Assembly: GCF_900155965.1 (NCBI RefSeq)
Contig: NZ_FTMG01000007.1
Coordinates: forward strand, 186,001-250,000
Length of the DNA: 64,000 nt
Source of the DNA: Mucilaginibacter lappiensis
GTDB lineage: Bacteria; Bacteroidota; Bacteroidia; Sphingobacteriales; Sphingobacteriaceae
Direction: 5' to 3'
The notes under the pieces are model-generated. The model had not been told where the DNA came from. It saw only the letters and a list, made by a program, of their open reading frames with translations, and searched no databases. Positions 23,199 to 32,230 of the stretch are shown piece after piece. The position numbers and the translations under genes are program-made. Numbering within the stretch: the first letter of the stretch is position 1; each line of letters starts with the position of its first letter.

Positions 23199-25421
23199 AT
23201 GAAAGAGTTAGTGATTGACCTGGAAGCGGAAAAAAATGAGATATTAAAAAGATATCGGGCCTTGCTGCGTGCCTGTAAATCAACCCTGCAAAAGGGCGAT
23301 AAGCGCATGATCCGTAAAGCATTTGATATGGCACTGGAAAGCCATAAAGACATGCGCCGTAAAAGCGGCGAACCATATATATACCATCCTATTGCCGTGG
23401 CGCAGATAGCGGCCGAAGAAATAGGCCTGGGCACCACCTCCATTGTGTGTGCCCTGTTGCATGATGTGGTTGAAGATACCAACATGACGCTAGACGATAT
23501 TGAAATGGAGTTTGGTAAAAAGGTAGCCAAGATTATTGATGGGCTTACCAAAATATCAGGCGTATTTGATACCAACAGCTCCTTACAGGCCGAGAATTTC
23601 CGTAAAATGTTGCTTACCCTGGCAGATGATGTACGGGTAATATTGATCAAACTGGCCGATCGCTTGCATAACATGCGTACCATGGAGTTTATGCCGCGTG
23701 ATAAGCAGCTTAAACTATCATCAGAAACCGTTTACTTGTACGCCCCTCTGGCACACCGGTTGGGTTTATACACCATAAAATCTGAACTGGAAGATCTATC
23801 CATGAAATACATGGAAAGGGAAACCTACCAATTTTTAAAAGTTAAGCTCAACGAGAAAAAGGCTGAGCGTGAAAAATTCATCCGCGATTTTATTGAGCCG
23901 ATTAAAAAAGTATTACTTGGACAGGGCCTTGATGCAGATATTTTCGGACGTCCTAAATCCATACATTCCATTTGGAATAAGATGAAAAAGAAATCCATAC
24001 CTTTTGAAGAAGTGTATGATCTTTTTGCCATCAGGGTGATTTTAGATAGTACACCTGAAAATGAAAAAGCCGATTGCTGGAAGGCTTATTCGATAGTTAC
24101 CGATCTTTACCGCCCAAACCCCGACCGATTGCGCGACTGGATATCATCGCCCAAAGCCAATGGTTACGAATCACTACATACTACCGTAATGGGTCCTCGT
24201 GGTCAATGGGTGGAAGTACAGATACGTACCAAGCGGATGAATGAGATAGCCGAAAAAGGCTTTGCTGCACACTGGAAGTATAAAGAATCAACTACCGACA
24301 GCGGACTTGATCAATGGGTGCAAAAGGTTAGAGACATGCTTAAAAACCCCGACTCCAATGCGCTCGACTTTCTGGATGATTTTAAAATGAACCTCTTTAG
24401 TGATGAGATCTTCATTTTTACACCAAAAGGCGCGTTGATCCAATTGCCTTTAAACGCTACCGCCCTTGATTTTGCTTTCGAGATACATACCGACGTGGGT
24501 GCCAGCTGTATTGGCGCTAAAGTAAATCACAAACTGGTACCGCTGAGCTATAAACTGCAAAATGGCGACCAGGTAGAGATCATTACATCAGGCAAGCAAT
24601 CACCTAAGGAGGACTGGCTTAACTTTGTGGTTACCGCGAAAGCTAAAGCCAAAATTAAATCGGCATTAAAAGAAGAAAAACGAAAAATTGCCGAAGATGG
24701 CAAGGAGATACTGGAGCGTAAGCTAAAATCGCTTAAGATTACCTACAACTCCGAAAACATACATAAGCTGAGTTACTTTTTTAAGCTGCAAACAACCCAG
24801 GACCTGTTTTACAATATTGCCAAGGGCATTATTGATATGAAGGACCTGAAAGATTACCAGGCTTCAGAAAAAGTAATTGAAAATAAACCACAGGATAAAA
24901 TTGAGCAGGAACAGGTTCACAGTCTGTTACGCAACATCAAAGCCAAGGATAGCGACATATTGCTGATTGGCGAGGATATGCAAAAAATTGACTACAAACT
25001 AGCCAATTGCTGCAACCCTATCCCTGGCGATGATGTGTTTGGTTTTGTGACGGTGAGCGATGGCATCAAGATCCACCGTACCAATTGCCCCAATGCCGCC
25101 AAACTGATGGCTAATTATGGTTACCGGATTGTAAAGGCCCGTTGGACAAATCAACAGGAACTGGCATTTTTAACCGGATTACGTATTACCGGTATTGATG
25201 ATGTAGGTTTAATCAATAAGCTTACTACCGTAATATCGCAGGATTTTAAGGTGAATATCCGCTCCATAACGGTTGACAGTGATAACGGTATTTTTGAGGG
25301 CTCGCTTATGGTATATGTAAATGATACCGAGCACCTGGACAACCTGATCAAAAACCTGAAACTGGTTAAGGGCATCACCGCAGTAAACCGTTTCGATTCG
25401 GCAATAGAAAAAGCTTCTTAA
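23199..25421 (+). CDS. relA: RelA/SpoT-type (p)ppGpp synthetase/hydrolase
   Basis: This 740-residue long RSH protein has an N-terminal HD hydrolase domain with HPIAVAQIAAEEIG and HDVVEDT, the intact hydrolase signature. Its synthetase domain contains YDLFAIRVIL and NGYESLHTTVMGPRG. A TGS domain starts at EIFIFTPKGALIQLP, a zinc-finger-like CCNPIPGDDVFGF...NCPN region follows, and a C-terminal ACT domain closes it. Both activities therefore look possible, as in Rel/SpoT bifunctional enzymes. It controls the stringent response. It is followed by a Fur-type regulator and purA. Confidence 0.96.
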   Translation: MKELVIDLEAEKNEILKRYRALLRACKSTLQKGDKRMIRKAFDMALESHKDMRRKSGEPYIYHPIAVAQIAAEEIGLGTTSIVCALLHDVVEDTNMTLDDIEMEFGKKVAKIIDGLTKISGVFDTNSSLQAENFRKMLLTLADDVRVILIKLADRLHNMRTMEFMPRDKQLKLSSETVYLYAPLAHRLGLYTIKSELEDLSMKYMERETYQFLKVKLNEKKAEREKFIRDFIEPIKKVLLGQGLDADIFGRPKSIHSIWNKMKKKSIPFEEVYDLFAIRVILDSTPENEKADCWKAYSIVTDLYRPNPDRLRDWISSPKANGYESLHTTVMGPRGQWVEVQIRTKRMNEIAEKGFAAHWKYKESTTDSGLDQWVQKVRDMLKNPDSNALDFLDDFKMNLFSDEIFIFTPKGALIQLPLNATALDFAFEIHTDVGASCIGAKVNHKLVPLSYKLQNGDQVEIITSGKQSPKEDWLNFVVTAKAKAKIKSALKEEKRKIAEDGKEILERKLKSLKITYNSENIHKLSYFFKLQTTQDLFYNIAKGIIDMKDLKDYQASEKVIENKPQDKIEQEQVHSLLRNIKAKDSDILLIGEDMQKIDYKLANCCNPIPGDDVFGFVTVSDGIKIHRTNCPNAAKLMANYGYRIVKARWTNQQELAFLTGLRITGIDDVGLINKLTTVISQDFKVNIRSITVDSDNGIFEGSLMVYVNDTEHLDNLIKNLKLVKGITAVNRFDSAIEKAS

Positions 25422-25427
25422 GAAAGA

Positions 25428-25537
25428 AATAAGAATCAAGAGACAAGAATCAAGATGTTTTAACAAAGCATAAAAACAACATTCTTGTCTTTTGATTCTC
25501 ACATCTTGATTCTTGACTCTCAGCTCTTGATTCTTAT
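25428..25537. repeat. Bipartite inverted repeat, AAGAATCAAG family
   Basis: The left arm 25428-25456 is short. The right arm 25480-25537 carries about twice as many TTGATTCTT-type words, showing that word number changes independently in the two arms. It separates relA and the Fur-family gene. Confidence 0.85.
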
Positions 25538-25560
25538 TTTCGGATTCTATCTTTTATTAA

Positions 25561-25568
25561 TAACTTTG
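25561..25568 (+). promoter_or_regulatory. -7 box TAACTTTG before the Fur-family gene
   Basis: This is a perfect TAnnTTTG 18 bp upstream of the start codon at 25587, just downstream of the repeat element. The -33 region reads TATTTTCG rather than TTTG. Confidence 0.5.
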
Positions 25569-25586
25569 GCTCTTTAATAGACAACT

Positions 25587-26054
25587 ATGCCTCAACAGGA
25601 TACAATAGCGTTGGTTAAAAAAATTTTCGAGGCCTACCTTGAAAACAAAAACCTGCGTAAAACGCCCGAGCGTTTTGCTATACTTGAAGAAATTTATTCT
25701 CGTACCGATCACTTTGATGTGGAGTCGTTATACATCCACATGAAAAATAAAAAATACCGTGTAAGCCGCGCCACTGTATATAACACGCTGGAGTTGCTGG
25801 TATCGTGCGATCTGGTGACCAAGCATCAGTTTGGTAAAAACATGGCCCAGTTTGAAAAATCATACGGCTATAAGCAGCATGATCACATCATTTGCATTGA
25901 CTGCGGTAAGGTGGTTGAGTTTTGCGACCCACGCATACAGCAGATACAAAGCATGATGGGCGACATCCTGAAATTTGAGATCAAACACCATTCCCTTAAT
26001 CTTTATGGCAATTGCACCAAATTAAGAGAGGGTAATTGTGACAGAAAAGCATAA
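25587..26054 (+). CDS. Fur-family transcriptional regulator
   Basis: This 155-residue protein has an N-terminal winged helix with LRKTPERFAILEEIYSR and YRVSRATVYNTLELL, the Fur recognition helix. Its C-terminal dimerisation domain has YKQHDHIICIDCGKVVEF, supplying the HDH metal ligands and the CxxC zinc site. The tail NCTKLREGNC gives two further cysteines, a second structural zinc pair as in some Fur proteins. Metal (Fe, Zn, Mn) or peroxide specificity is not visible. It sits between relA and purA. Confidence 0.93.
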   Translation: MPQQDTIALVKKIFEAYLENKNLRKTPERFAILEEIYSRTDHFDVESLYIHMKNKKYRVSRATVYNTLELLVSCDLVTKHQFGKNMAQFEKSYGYKQHDHIICIDCGKVVEFCDPRIQQIQSMMGDILKFEIKHHSLNLYGNCTKLREGNCDRKA

Positions 26055-26059
26055 CTTTG
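26052..26059 (+). promoter_or_regulatory. -7 box TAACTTTG before purA
   Basis: This perfect TAnnTTTG overlaps the stop codon of the Fur-family gene, 33 bp before the purA start. It suggests that purA has its own promoter. Confidence 0.5.
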
Positions 26060-26092
26060 CCCCCCTTAATATCATACTCTGAATTTACATAA

Positions 26093-27370
26093 ATGGCTGT
26101 TGACGTATTATTAGGCCTCCAATGGGGCGATGAAGGTAAAGGAAAAATTGTTGATGTGCTTAGTGCAGGTTACGACCTGATAGCACGTTTCCAGGGCGGC
26201 CCCAATGCCGGGCATACTTTGGAATTTGATGGTAAAAAATTTGTTTTAAATACCATTCCTTCAGGTATATTTTTTGAGAACACCATGAACCTGATTGGTA
26301 ACGGTGTAGTGATTGACCCAATCACGCTGAAAAAAGAATTAGAAAAACTAAAAGCTGCCGGGCATGACCTTTTAGCAAAAAAGAATTTGCTGATAGCTAA
26401 AAAGGCTCACCTCATACTACCAACTCACCAATTGCTTGATGCCGCTAATGAAAAAAAGATGGGTGATGGCAAAATTGGTTCCACTTTAAAAGGTATCGGC
26501 CCGACTTATATGGACAAAACCGGCCGTAATGGTTTACGTATAGGTGATATCACTCTGCCCGATTTTAAAGAACGTTACCAGAAACTGGTTGACAAGCATG
26601 TATCCATGCTGCAAGCCTTGTACGGAGAGGTAGCTGATTTTTCTGAACGCGAGACTGCGTTTTTCGAAGCACTTGAGCTGCTGCGCCGGTTCCCATTGGT
26701 TGATTCTGAGCACCTGGTTAACAACTATATAAAACAAGGTAAAAAAGTACTGGCCGAAGGCGCACAGGGAGCTATGCTGGATATTGATTTCGGCTCATAC
26801 CCTTTTGTTACTTCGTCAAATACAACTGCTGCCGGAGCCTGTACAGGTTTGGGTATAGCACCGCAACAAATTGGTGAAGTGATAGGTATTTTTAAGGCCT
26901 ATTGCACACGCGTTGGTGGCGGCCCCTTCCCTACCGAACTGGAGAACGAAACTGGCGAAGAATTACGCCAAACAGGCCATGAATTTGGTGCAACTACCGG
27001 AAGACCACGCCGTACCGGATGGATCGATCTACCGGCTTTAAAATACGCTATAATGCTTAATGGCGTTACCCAACTGGTAATGACCAAAGCCGATGTATTA
27101 AGCGGTTTTGATAAAATATATGCTTGTACCCACTACAACTATCTGGGCGAAAAAATTGATTACATGCCTTACGATATTTGCTCGGTAAGCCCTGAGCCAA
27201 TTTTGAAAGAAATTGATGGCTGGAATGAGGATATAACCGGCATTACCGAACTTTCAGAGATCCCTGCTAAGCTACAATCCTATATTGATTATTTAGAGGC
27301 AGAGCTTGGTGTTCCTGTAAAATACCTATCCGTAGGGCCAGACAGGAAACAAACTTTGGTAATGCACTAA
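26093..27370 (+). CDS. purA: Adenylosuccinate synthetase
   Basis: This 425-residue enzyme starts VDVLLGLQWGDEGKGKIVD, the signature P-loop of PurA. It continues with FQGGPNAGHTL, GIGPTYMDKTGRNGLR, the EGAQGAMLDIDFGSYPFVTSSN block and the GTP-specific TKADVLSGFDKI. It makes adenylosuccinate from IMP, aspartate and GTP. A strong terminator follows. Confidence 0.98.
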   Translation: MAVDVLLGLQWGDEGKGKIVDVLSAGYDLIARFQGGPNAGHTLEFDGKKFVLNTIPSGIFFENTMNLIGNGVVIDPITLKKELEKLKAAGHDLLAKKNLLIAKKAHLILPTHQLLDAANEKKMGDGKIGSTLKGIGPTYMDKTGRNGLRIGDITLPDFKERYQKLVDKHVSMLQALYGEVADFSERETAFFEALELLRRFPLVDSEHLVNNYIKQGKKVLAEGAQGAMLDIDFGSYPFVTSSNTTAAGACTGLGIAPQQIGEVIGIFKAYCTRVGGGPFPTELENETGEELRQTGHEFGATTGRPRRTGWIDLPALKYAIMLNGVTQLVMTKADVLSGFDKIYACTHYNYLGEKIDYMPYDICSVSPEPILKEIDGWNEDITGITELSEIPAKLQSYIDYLEAELGVPVKYLSVGPDRKQTLVMH

Positions 27371-27407
27371 GAACCTAATGCCTTACCGGCATTCGTTATA
27401 TTATTAT

Positions 27408-27433
27408 AAAAGGCCGCGTTACGCGGCCTTTTT
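27408..27433 (+). terminator. Terminator of purA
   Basis: AAAAGGCCGCG, loop TTA and CGCGGCCTTTTT make an 11-bp stem followed by a T run. Confidence 0.9.
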
Positions 27434-27440
27434 ACTTTTG
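27433..27440 (+). promoter_or_regulatory. -7 box TACTTTTG before pabB
   Basis: This matches TAnnTTTG directly after the purA terminator and 16 bp before the GTG start of pabB. The leader would be very short. Confidence 0.4.
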
Positions 27441-27456
27441 TTTCTATTTTTGTCCT

Positions 27457-28740
27457 GTGATTATACCTGTTCAAGATCTTCCCCTGTTTAAAAAAAAAGC
27501 ACTGCAATGGGCCTCGTCATTTGATGCGGTATGTTACCTTGACTCTAACGGGTTTAATGACCCTTACGGAAAATTTGATACCCTGATAGCTATTGGGGTA
27601 AAAGATGAGGTGACCGCACGAATTGGAAGCGCCTTTGGTCAACTGGAAGCTTTTCGTCAAAACAACCCTGGTTGGATAACCGGTTTCTTCGGTTATGACT
27701 TAAAGAATGAAATAGAACAGCTATCATCTGCCAATCCCGATGGCTTGGAGTTTCCGGATCTTTATTTTTTCGCGCCTTTACATCTAATTATCATTAAAGG
27801 CAGTCAAACGGAGATTATTAGTGATGAGCCCGAACAGGTTTTTGGTCTGATTAATCAACAGCAACCCATTATCCATCAAGAACAAGCAGCTATAGTATTA
27901 AAATCCCGCTTTAGCCGGCAGGAATATATTGATGCCGTGAAGGGTATACAGGAGCATATTAACCGCGGTGATATCTATGTGACCAATTTTTGCCAGGAGT
28001 TTTTTGCGGAGCAAGCAAAAATAGATCCACTGGCCATATTTACACAGTTAAATGCAGTATCACCAAATCCTTTCAGCACTTTTTTTAAGTGGAAAGGGAA
28101 CTATATACTGGGTGCATCTCCCGAGCGCTTCCTGGCCAAACGCGGCACCAAACTCATATCGCAACCCATAAAAGGCACCGCCAAACGGGGTACAGATACG
28201 CAAACTGATGAATTGATCAAACAACAACTACGCAATCATCCCAAAGAATTGCAGGAAAATGTAATGATAGTTGATCTGGTACGGAATGATCTGACCCGAT
28301 CTGCACAACAAGGTACTGTTAAAACCGAAGAATTATTTGGCATACACAGCTTCCAGTATGTGCACCAAATGATATCAACTGTAGTATGTGAACTTCAGGA
28401 AGGCTTATCGGCCATACAAGCCATTAAAAACACCTTCCCTATGGGCAGCATGACCGGCGCTCCCAAGATCAGTGCTATGCAACTGATGGAACAATATGAG
28501 CGCAGTAAACGAGGTGTATACTCCGGGGCCATAGGTTATTTAAGCCCGGATAATGATTTTGATCTGAATGTGGTAATTCGTACCCTGTTGTACAATTCAG
28601 CCAAACGATACCTATCGTTCCATGCAGGAAGCGCCATCACCTACCATGCCGACCCGGAAAAAGAATATGAAGAATGCCTGCTCAAAGCACAGGCCGTAAT
28701 GGAGGTTTTGGGAGGGACGGAACAAGTCGATAGTCTTTAG
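27457..28740 (+). CDS. pabB: Aminodeoxychorismate synthase component I
   Basis: This 427-residue chorismate-utilising enzyme starts at GTG. Motifs are ASPERFLAKRG, QPIKGTAKRG (the PIKG lysine typical of PabB), NVMIVDLVRNDLTR, MGSMTGAPKISAM and SGAIGYLSPDNDFDLNVVIRT. It converts chorismate to aminodeoxychorismate with an amidotransferase partner (PabA/TrpG), which is not nearby. The last residues (VDSL) and the stop codon are encoded by the left arm of an inverted-repeat element shared with the convergent DUF2071 gene. Anthranilate synthase component I is less likely because of the PIKG motif. Confidence 0.92.
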   Translation: MIIPVQDLPLFKKKALQWASSFDAVCYLDSNGFNDPYGKFDTLIAIGVKDEVTARIGSAFGQLEAFRQNNPGWITGFFGYDLKNEIEQLSSANPDGLEFPDLYFFAPLHLIIIKGSQTEIISDEPEQVFGLINQQQPIIHQEQAAIVLKSRFSRQEYIDAVKGIQEHINRGDIYVTNFCQEFFAEQAKIDPLAIFTQLNAVSPNPFSTFFKWKGNYILGASPERFLAKRGTKLISQPIKGTAKRGTDTQTDELIKQQLRNHPKELQENVMIVDLVRNDLTRSAQQGTVKTEELFGIHSFQYVHQMISTVVCELQEGLSAIQAIKNTFPMGSMTGAPKISAMQLMEQYERSKRGVYSGAIGYLSPDNDFDLNVVIRTLLYNSAKRYLSFHAGSAITYHADPEKEYEECLLKAQAVMEVLGGTEQVDSL

Positions 28741-28791
28741 TCATAAGTCCACCGTTTTTTTACTTATTTAGGGCTAAAGACTCCGGACTTA
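28725..28791. repeat. Bipartite inverted repeat across two convergent 3' ends, AGTCTTTAG family
   Basis: The left arm 28725-28750 (AGTCTTTAGTCATAAGTCC) includes the pabB stop. The right arm 28772-28791 (GGCTAAAGACTCCGGACTT) encodes the last residues of the DUF2071 gene, read on the other strand. Confidence 0.75.
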
Positions 28792-29522
28792 CTTAACGGT
28801 ACTACAATCTTATCTCCCATCCTCACCTTAATATCCGAACCGGCGGCAAAAAATACCGATACGGGCTCTTTTTTCAAATAAGGTTCAAAGGTGTCGCCAT
28901 AAAGTCCCGCAACATCAGCTTCAAAAACATAATCTTTTACTGTGCCCGTCTGCCATGAAATATGCTCAACCTGATATTCCATAGTACTGGCACTATTGAG
29001 TTTATTGTAACCCCAATAGTGCTCAAAAATAAATTCCTCGGCGCTGCCTGGTTCAATATCCTGTAATTGATTACTTGCTGTAGCCCCTAGTTTATTCCAC
29101 TTGCCTTTAAACTTCCACTCATATAAAAATTGGGTATGGTCATCCTCGGTTAAAGTAATTGAGCTGCGCATAGGCATAGCCTGATAATGTTCTTTATATA
29201 AATTATTGGCGATAAGGGCTATCATGCTTTTGGGCACTATTTCGCTTACAAAAACAGCCCCGCGTTTCCATTCTTTACCGTTAAAATGCTTTACATAAAA
29301 GCGTAGGTTTACTTCCTCAAAATTTACATGCCATGGCCATTTGATGCCCAGCACACGGGTATTGGCAAACACGAAACCCACCATGCTCACCAAGGCTTTT
29401 CCCTGCCAGAGATCAAGTACCGTACCCGGCGGTAAATAAGCATCTAATACTTGCGGATCAATCACGTAATTGAGCATCACCAGATTTTTCCACTCCGCTT
29501 TTAGAAACTGACGTTTGGCCAT
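28764..29522 (-). CDS. DUF2071 (YqjF-like) family protein
   Basis: This 252-residue protein is of the DUF2071 family. Conserved parts are AEWKNLVMLNYVIDPQVLDAYLPPGT near the N-terminus (described here in two overlapping runs), ALVSMVGFVFANTRVLG, NLRFYVKH and FEHYWGYNK. Members have an acetoacetate-decarboxylase-like fold, but their reaction is unknown. Its final residues SKSGVFSPK are translated from the arm of a repeat element, so the original C-terminus has been altered. It is convergent with pabB and shows no obvious operon partner. Confidence 0.87.
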   Translation of the reverse strand: MAKRQFLKAEWKNLVMLNYVIDPQVLDAYLPPGTVLDLWQGKALVSMVGFVFANTRVLGIKWPWHVNFEEVNLRFYVKHFNGKEWKRGAVFVSEIVPKSMIALIANNLYKEHYQAMPMRSSITLTEDDHTQFLYEWKFKGKWNKLGATASNQLQDIEPGSAEEFIFEHYWGYNKLNSASTMEYQVEHISWQTGTVKDYVFEADVAGLYGDTFEPYLKKEPVSVFFAAGSDIKVRMGDKIVVPLSKSGVFSPK

Positions 29523-29525
29523 TTT

Positions 29526-29637
29526 CAGTAATGAGTTTTGAGTAATGAGTTTTGAGTATTAAGCGCAATGCTGATCTTAAAGTAAAAGCAAATGATTCAA
29601 GTTTTTTCACTCAAAACTCATTACTTACAACTCAAAC
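29526..29637. repeat. Bipartite inverted repeat, GAGTTTTGAGTAAT family
   Basis: The left arm 29526-29560 repeats ATGAGTTTTGAGTA. The right arm 29607-29637 contains its complement TCAAAACTCATTACTT. The loop is 46 nt. It is related in words to the GTGAGT element behind fadD. It lies immediately upstream of the DUF2071 gene start. Confidence 0.85.
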
Positions 29638-29640
29638 TAC

Positions 29641-29665
29641 TTTATTGCTTATAATATTTCGCCAA
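29641..29665 (-). pseudogene. Remnant copy of the M48 protease gene 3' end
   Basis: On the minus strand this reads LAKYYKQ-stop, against MRYYKQ-stop at the end of the intact gene at 29829. Over 21 nt, 18 bases are identical, with one synonymous and one Lys/Arg change. Both copies are preceded, on the plus strand, by related ACTCA-type repeat words. Confidence 0.55.
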
Positions 29666-29733
29666 TGTTGGTGTTGTCACCAACATTCTACTGCTTGAGC
29701 GGTGATAATAAGTTGTTGGTGACAACACCAACA
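29666..29733. repeat. 20-bp perfect inverted repeat, TTGGTG family
   Basis: TGTTGGTGTTGTCACCAACA (29666-29685) and its exact complement (29714-29733) enclose a 28-nt loop. Each arm is itself partly palindromic (GTTGGTG/CACCAAC). Confidence 0.9.
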
Positions 29734-29828
29734 ACCGCGCGGTGGTGTTTTTTTTAAGTGCGGGCAAGCCCGCTTGATAAAATAGGCGAATGTTTAATTT
29801 CTTTACTCACTATTCACCACTCACCCCT

Positions 29829-30629
29829 TTATTGCTTGTAATATCTCATAGCTTCAGGTATCCTGTTCTGAATATCCTGTATCCGCGTTGCATCGGCAGG
29901 GTGAGTGCTTAAAAGTTCTGGCTGAGCTCCGCCTTTGTTTTGGGCCATCATACGTTGCCAAAAAGCAACCGCATTATGCGGATCGTAACCAGCCATGGCC
30001 ATAAAGGTAAGTCCCAGGCGGTCTGCTTCTGACTCCTGATTGCGTGAGTATTTTAATAACAACAGATTACCACCCACACCATAAAGTTGATTGATGATAC
30101 CTTGCGTAGCCGACGATTGGCCTCCTGTGGCAACACCAACCGCTCCGCCAACACCCTGCACAGCCATTTGTTGCGAAATGCGCTCGGCCGAATGACGTGC
30201 TATAGCATGGCCTATCTCGTGCCCCATTACCACAGCCAGGTAAGCGTCGGTATTAGCCACGGGTAGCAGGCCACTGTATACGGCCACTTTACCGCCAGGC
30301 ATACACCAGGCATTTACCTCGCTGCTTTGTATCAGGTTAAATTCCCATTGAAAGTTGTACTGATTAGCATAGCCATTCTGTTGCAGATAACGCTCAATAG
30401 CGGCCGAAAGATTAGCGCCGATTCTTTTTATGCGCTGCGCATCGGCACCGCTGGTGATCACTTTTGTTTTAGGGTCTGTTAGTAATTGCTTATAGCTTGC
30501 GGCGGCCGATTGGTTTACGTCGGCATCGCCTACCAAACTTAGTTGCCGGCGGCCGGTTAATGGTACTGTTGAACAGGAATACAGTGCAATGATAAATATC
30601 AGAGCAAGGGCAGGTCTGAATTTTTTCAT
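29829..30629 (-). CDS. M48-family zinc metalloprotease lipoprotein
   Basis: This 266-residue protein has a lipobox ending at Cys19 (IIALYSCS). Its peptidase M48 domain contains the zinc motif HEIGHAIARHSAERIS and the third ligand in QESEADRLGLTFMAMAGYDP. This matches the BepA/LoiP type of periplasmic proteases that survey outer-membrane protein assembly. It lies five bases behind plsY on the same strand, so the two are co-transcribed. A remnant of a second 3' end lies about 165 bp downstream. Confidence 0.94.
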   Translation of the reverse strand: MKKFRPALALIFIIALYSCSTVPLTGRRQLSLVGDADVNQSAAASYKQLLTDPKTKVITSGADAQRIKRIGANLSAAIERYLQQNGYANQYNFQWEFNLIQSSEVNAWCMPGGKVAVYSGLLPVANTDAYLAVVMGHEIGHAIARHSAERISQQMAVQGVGGAVGVATGGQSSATQGIINQLYGVGGNLLLLKYSRNQESEADRLGLTFMAMAGYDPHNAVAFWQRMMAQNKGGAQPELLSTHPADATRIQDIQNRIPEAMRYYKQ

Positions 30630-30634
30630 GATGA

Positions 30635-31282
30635 TCAGGTAGTTTTCTTTTTTAAAAAATTAACTTTTGACTCCGTGCCTTTTAGTAAGCGTTCGATGTT
30701 TTTTTGGTGCGTTACCAGTATGAGCAAACAGATACACATACCATAAATAACTACCGACCGGATAGACGTTGGAAAAATAAACGAAACTCCGATAGGATAT
30801 GTAAACGCGGCTGCGATAGAGCTAAGCGATACATAACGGGTAGTTAAAAGCACTATTACAAATACCAGAACACATAATAAAGCGGCATGCAAATGAATAG
30901 CCAAAATCATTCCAAATAAAGTAGCCACACCCTTTCCACCACGAAAGCCTGCAAAAATTGGGAACAGGTGGCCCATTACAGCGGCTATACCTAAGGCAAG
31001 CGCGTAATTGGTATAAGCTATAGAATTAGACGGGCCGGTGGTTGATACACCAATAAAATAAGCCAGATTGGTAGCCGTCCATCCTTTTAAAATATCCAGC
31101 AGCATTACGGGTATACCGGCCTTTTTACCCAACACCCTGAAAGTATTGGTTGCACCGGCGTTTCCGCTGCCATACTCACGAACATCAATATCATAAAAAG
31201 CCAGCCCTATCCAAACGGCCGTAGGTATAGACCCGCAGAGATAAGCCAGAATGAGCGCTGAAACTGAATAAACGGTTATCAT
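30635..31282 (-). CDS. plsY: Glycerol-3-phosphate acyltransferase PlsY
   Basis: This 215-residue multipass membrane enzyme transfers the acyl group of acyl-phosphate to glycerol-3-phosphate, the first step of phospholipid synthesis. The three PlsY motifs are visible: YLCGSIPTAVWIG, YGSGNAGATNTFRVLGKKAG and FRGGKGVATLFGM. The C-terminal His/Gln region HQKNIERLLKGTESK is also typical. It has five or so hydrophobic segments. It forms an operon with the M48 protease gene. Confidence 0.97.
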   Translation of the reverse strand: MITVYSVSALILAYLCGSIPTAVWIGLAFYDIDVREYGSGNAGATNTFRVLGKKAGIPVMLLDILKGWTATNLAYFIGVSTTGPSNSIAYTNYALALGIAAVMGHLFPIFAGFRGGKGVATLFGMILAIHLHAALLCVLVFVIVLLTTRYVSLSSIAAAFTYPIGVSFIFPTSIRSVVIYGMCICLLILVTHQKNIERLLKGTESKVNFLKKKTT

Positions 31283-31331
31283 TTCCCTGCAATATTACGA
31301 AATTGATATGGTACTAAGGGCTAAATTTAAA

Positions 31332-31371
31332 ACTCTAAATCCGAAATCAAATATCCGAAATCCCAAATCAA
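31332..31371. repeat. Solo word-repeat arm, CCGAAATC family
   Basis: The words CTAAATCCGAAATCAAATA, TCCGAAATC and CCAAATCAAATAG run directly into the nadC stop. No inverse arm is present. Confidence 0.55.
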
Positions 31372-32210
31372 ATAGCTTTAAGACTTAGGTCAAGACTTTT
31401 AACAGAGTGAGTTAATGCGCCAACTGATATATAATCAACCCCGCACTCTGCATAACCACGTATATTATCGATGGTTATACCTCCGGATGCTTCGGTGATG
31501 AAACGCCCCTGAATAACATTAACAGCCTGCTTCAGATCAGCAAAGTTAAAGTTATCTAACAATATACGGTTCACATGACCGGTTTGCAAAACCTGATCAA
31601 GCTCATCCAGATTACGCACCTCTATTTCAATAGCCAGCTTTTTGTTATGGTCAATAAGATATTGATTGGCTCTTTCAATAGCCTGTCTTATTCCTCCAGA
31701 GTAATCAACGTGATTATCCTTAATCAGTATCATATCATACAAACCAAAACGGTGGTTAACACCTCCGCCAATCCTTACCGCCCATTTTTCAATATACCGC
31801 AGGCCCGGAGTAGTTTTACGGGTATCCAAAACTTGGGTATGGGTATCTTTTAGCAGATCAACTATCTGCCGTGTTTTGGTAGCAATGCCCGACATGCGCT
31901 GCATACAGTTCAGTACCAAACGCTCGGCCTTTAAAATACTTTGAGAGTTGCCCTCTACCTCAAAAGCTACGTCTTTAGGTTTTATAACAGCCCCATCATT
32001 CAAAAACACGTTTACTTTAAGATTGGCATCAACTACCTTAAAAATCTCCAATGCCAGTTCAACTCCGGCCAATAGGCCTTCATCTTTTACCAGGAGTTTT
32101 GCTTTGCCAGTGCTATTAGCAGGAATGGTTGATAAAGAAGTATGGTCGCCATCACCAACATCTTCTTTTAAAGCCTCAATTATAAAATGGTGTATTAGTT
32201 CCTTATCCAA
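31368..32210 (-). CDS. nadC: Quinolinate phosphoribosyltransferase
   Basis: This 280-residue enzyme makes nicotinate mononucleotide from quinolinate and PRPP in NAD synthesis. Seen are EDVGDGDHTSLSTIP, LNCMQRMSGIATKTRQ, LDTRKTTPGLR (substrate phosphate and carboxylate contacts), NHRFGLYDMILIKDNH and EASGGITIDNI. The start appears to be TTG at 32210. A TACTTTTG box (32231-32238) stands 20 bp upstream. PlsY follows after a repeat arm. Confidence 0.96.
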   Translation of the reverse strand: MDKELIHHFIIEALKEDVGDGDHTSLSTIPANSTGKAKLLVKDEGLLAGVELALEIFKVVDANLKVNVFLNDGAVIKPKDVAFEVEGNSQSILKAERLVLNCMQRMSGIATKTRQIVDLLKDTHTQVLDTRKTTPGLRYIEKWAVRIGGGVNHRFGLYDMILIKDNHVDYSGGIRQAIERANQYLIDHNKKLAIEIEVRNLDELDQVLQTGHVNRILLDNFNFADLKQAVNVIQGRFITEASGGITIDNIRGYAECGVDYISVGALTHSVKSLDLSLKAI

Positions 32211-32230
32211 GAGTATTAACTTTTAAAGCT

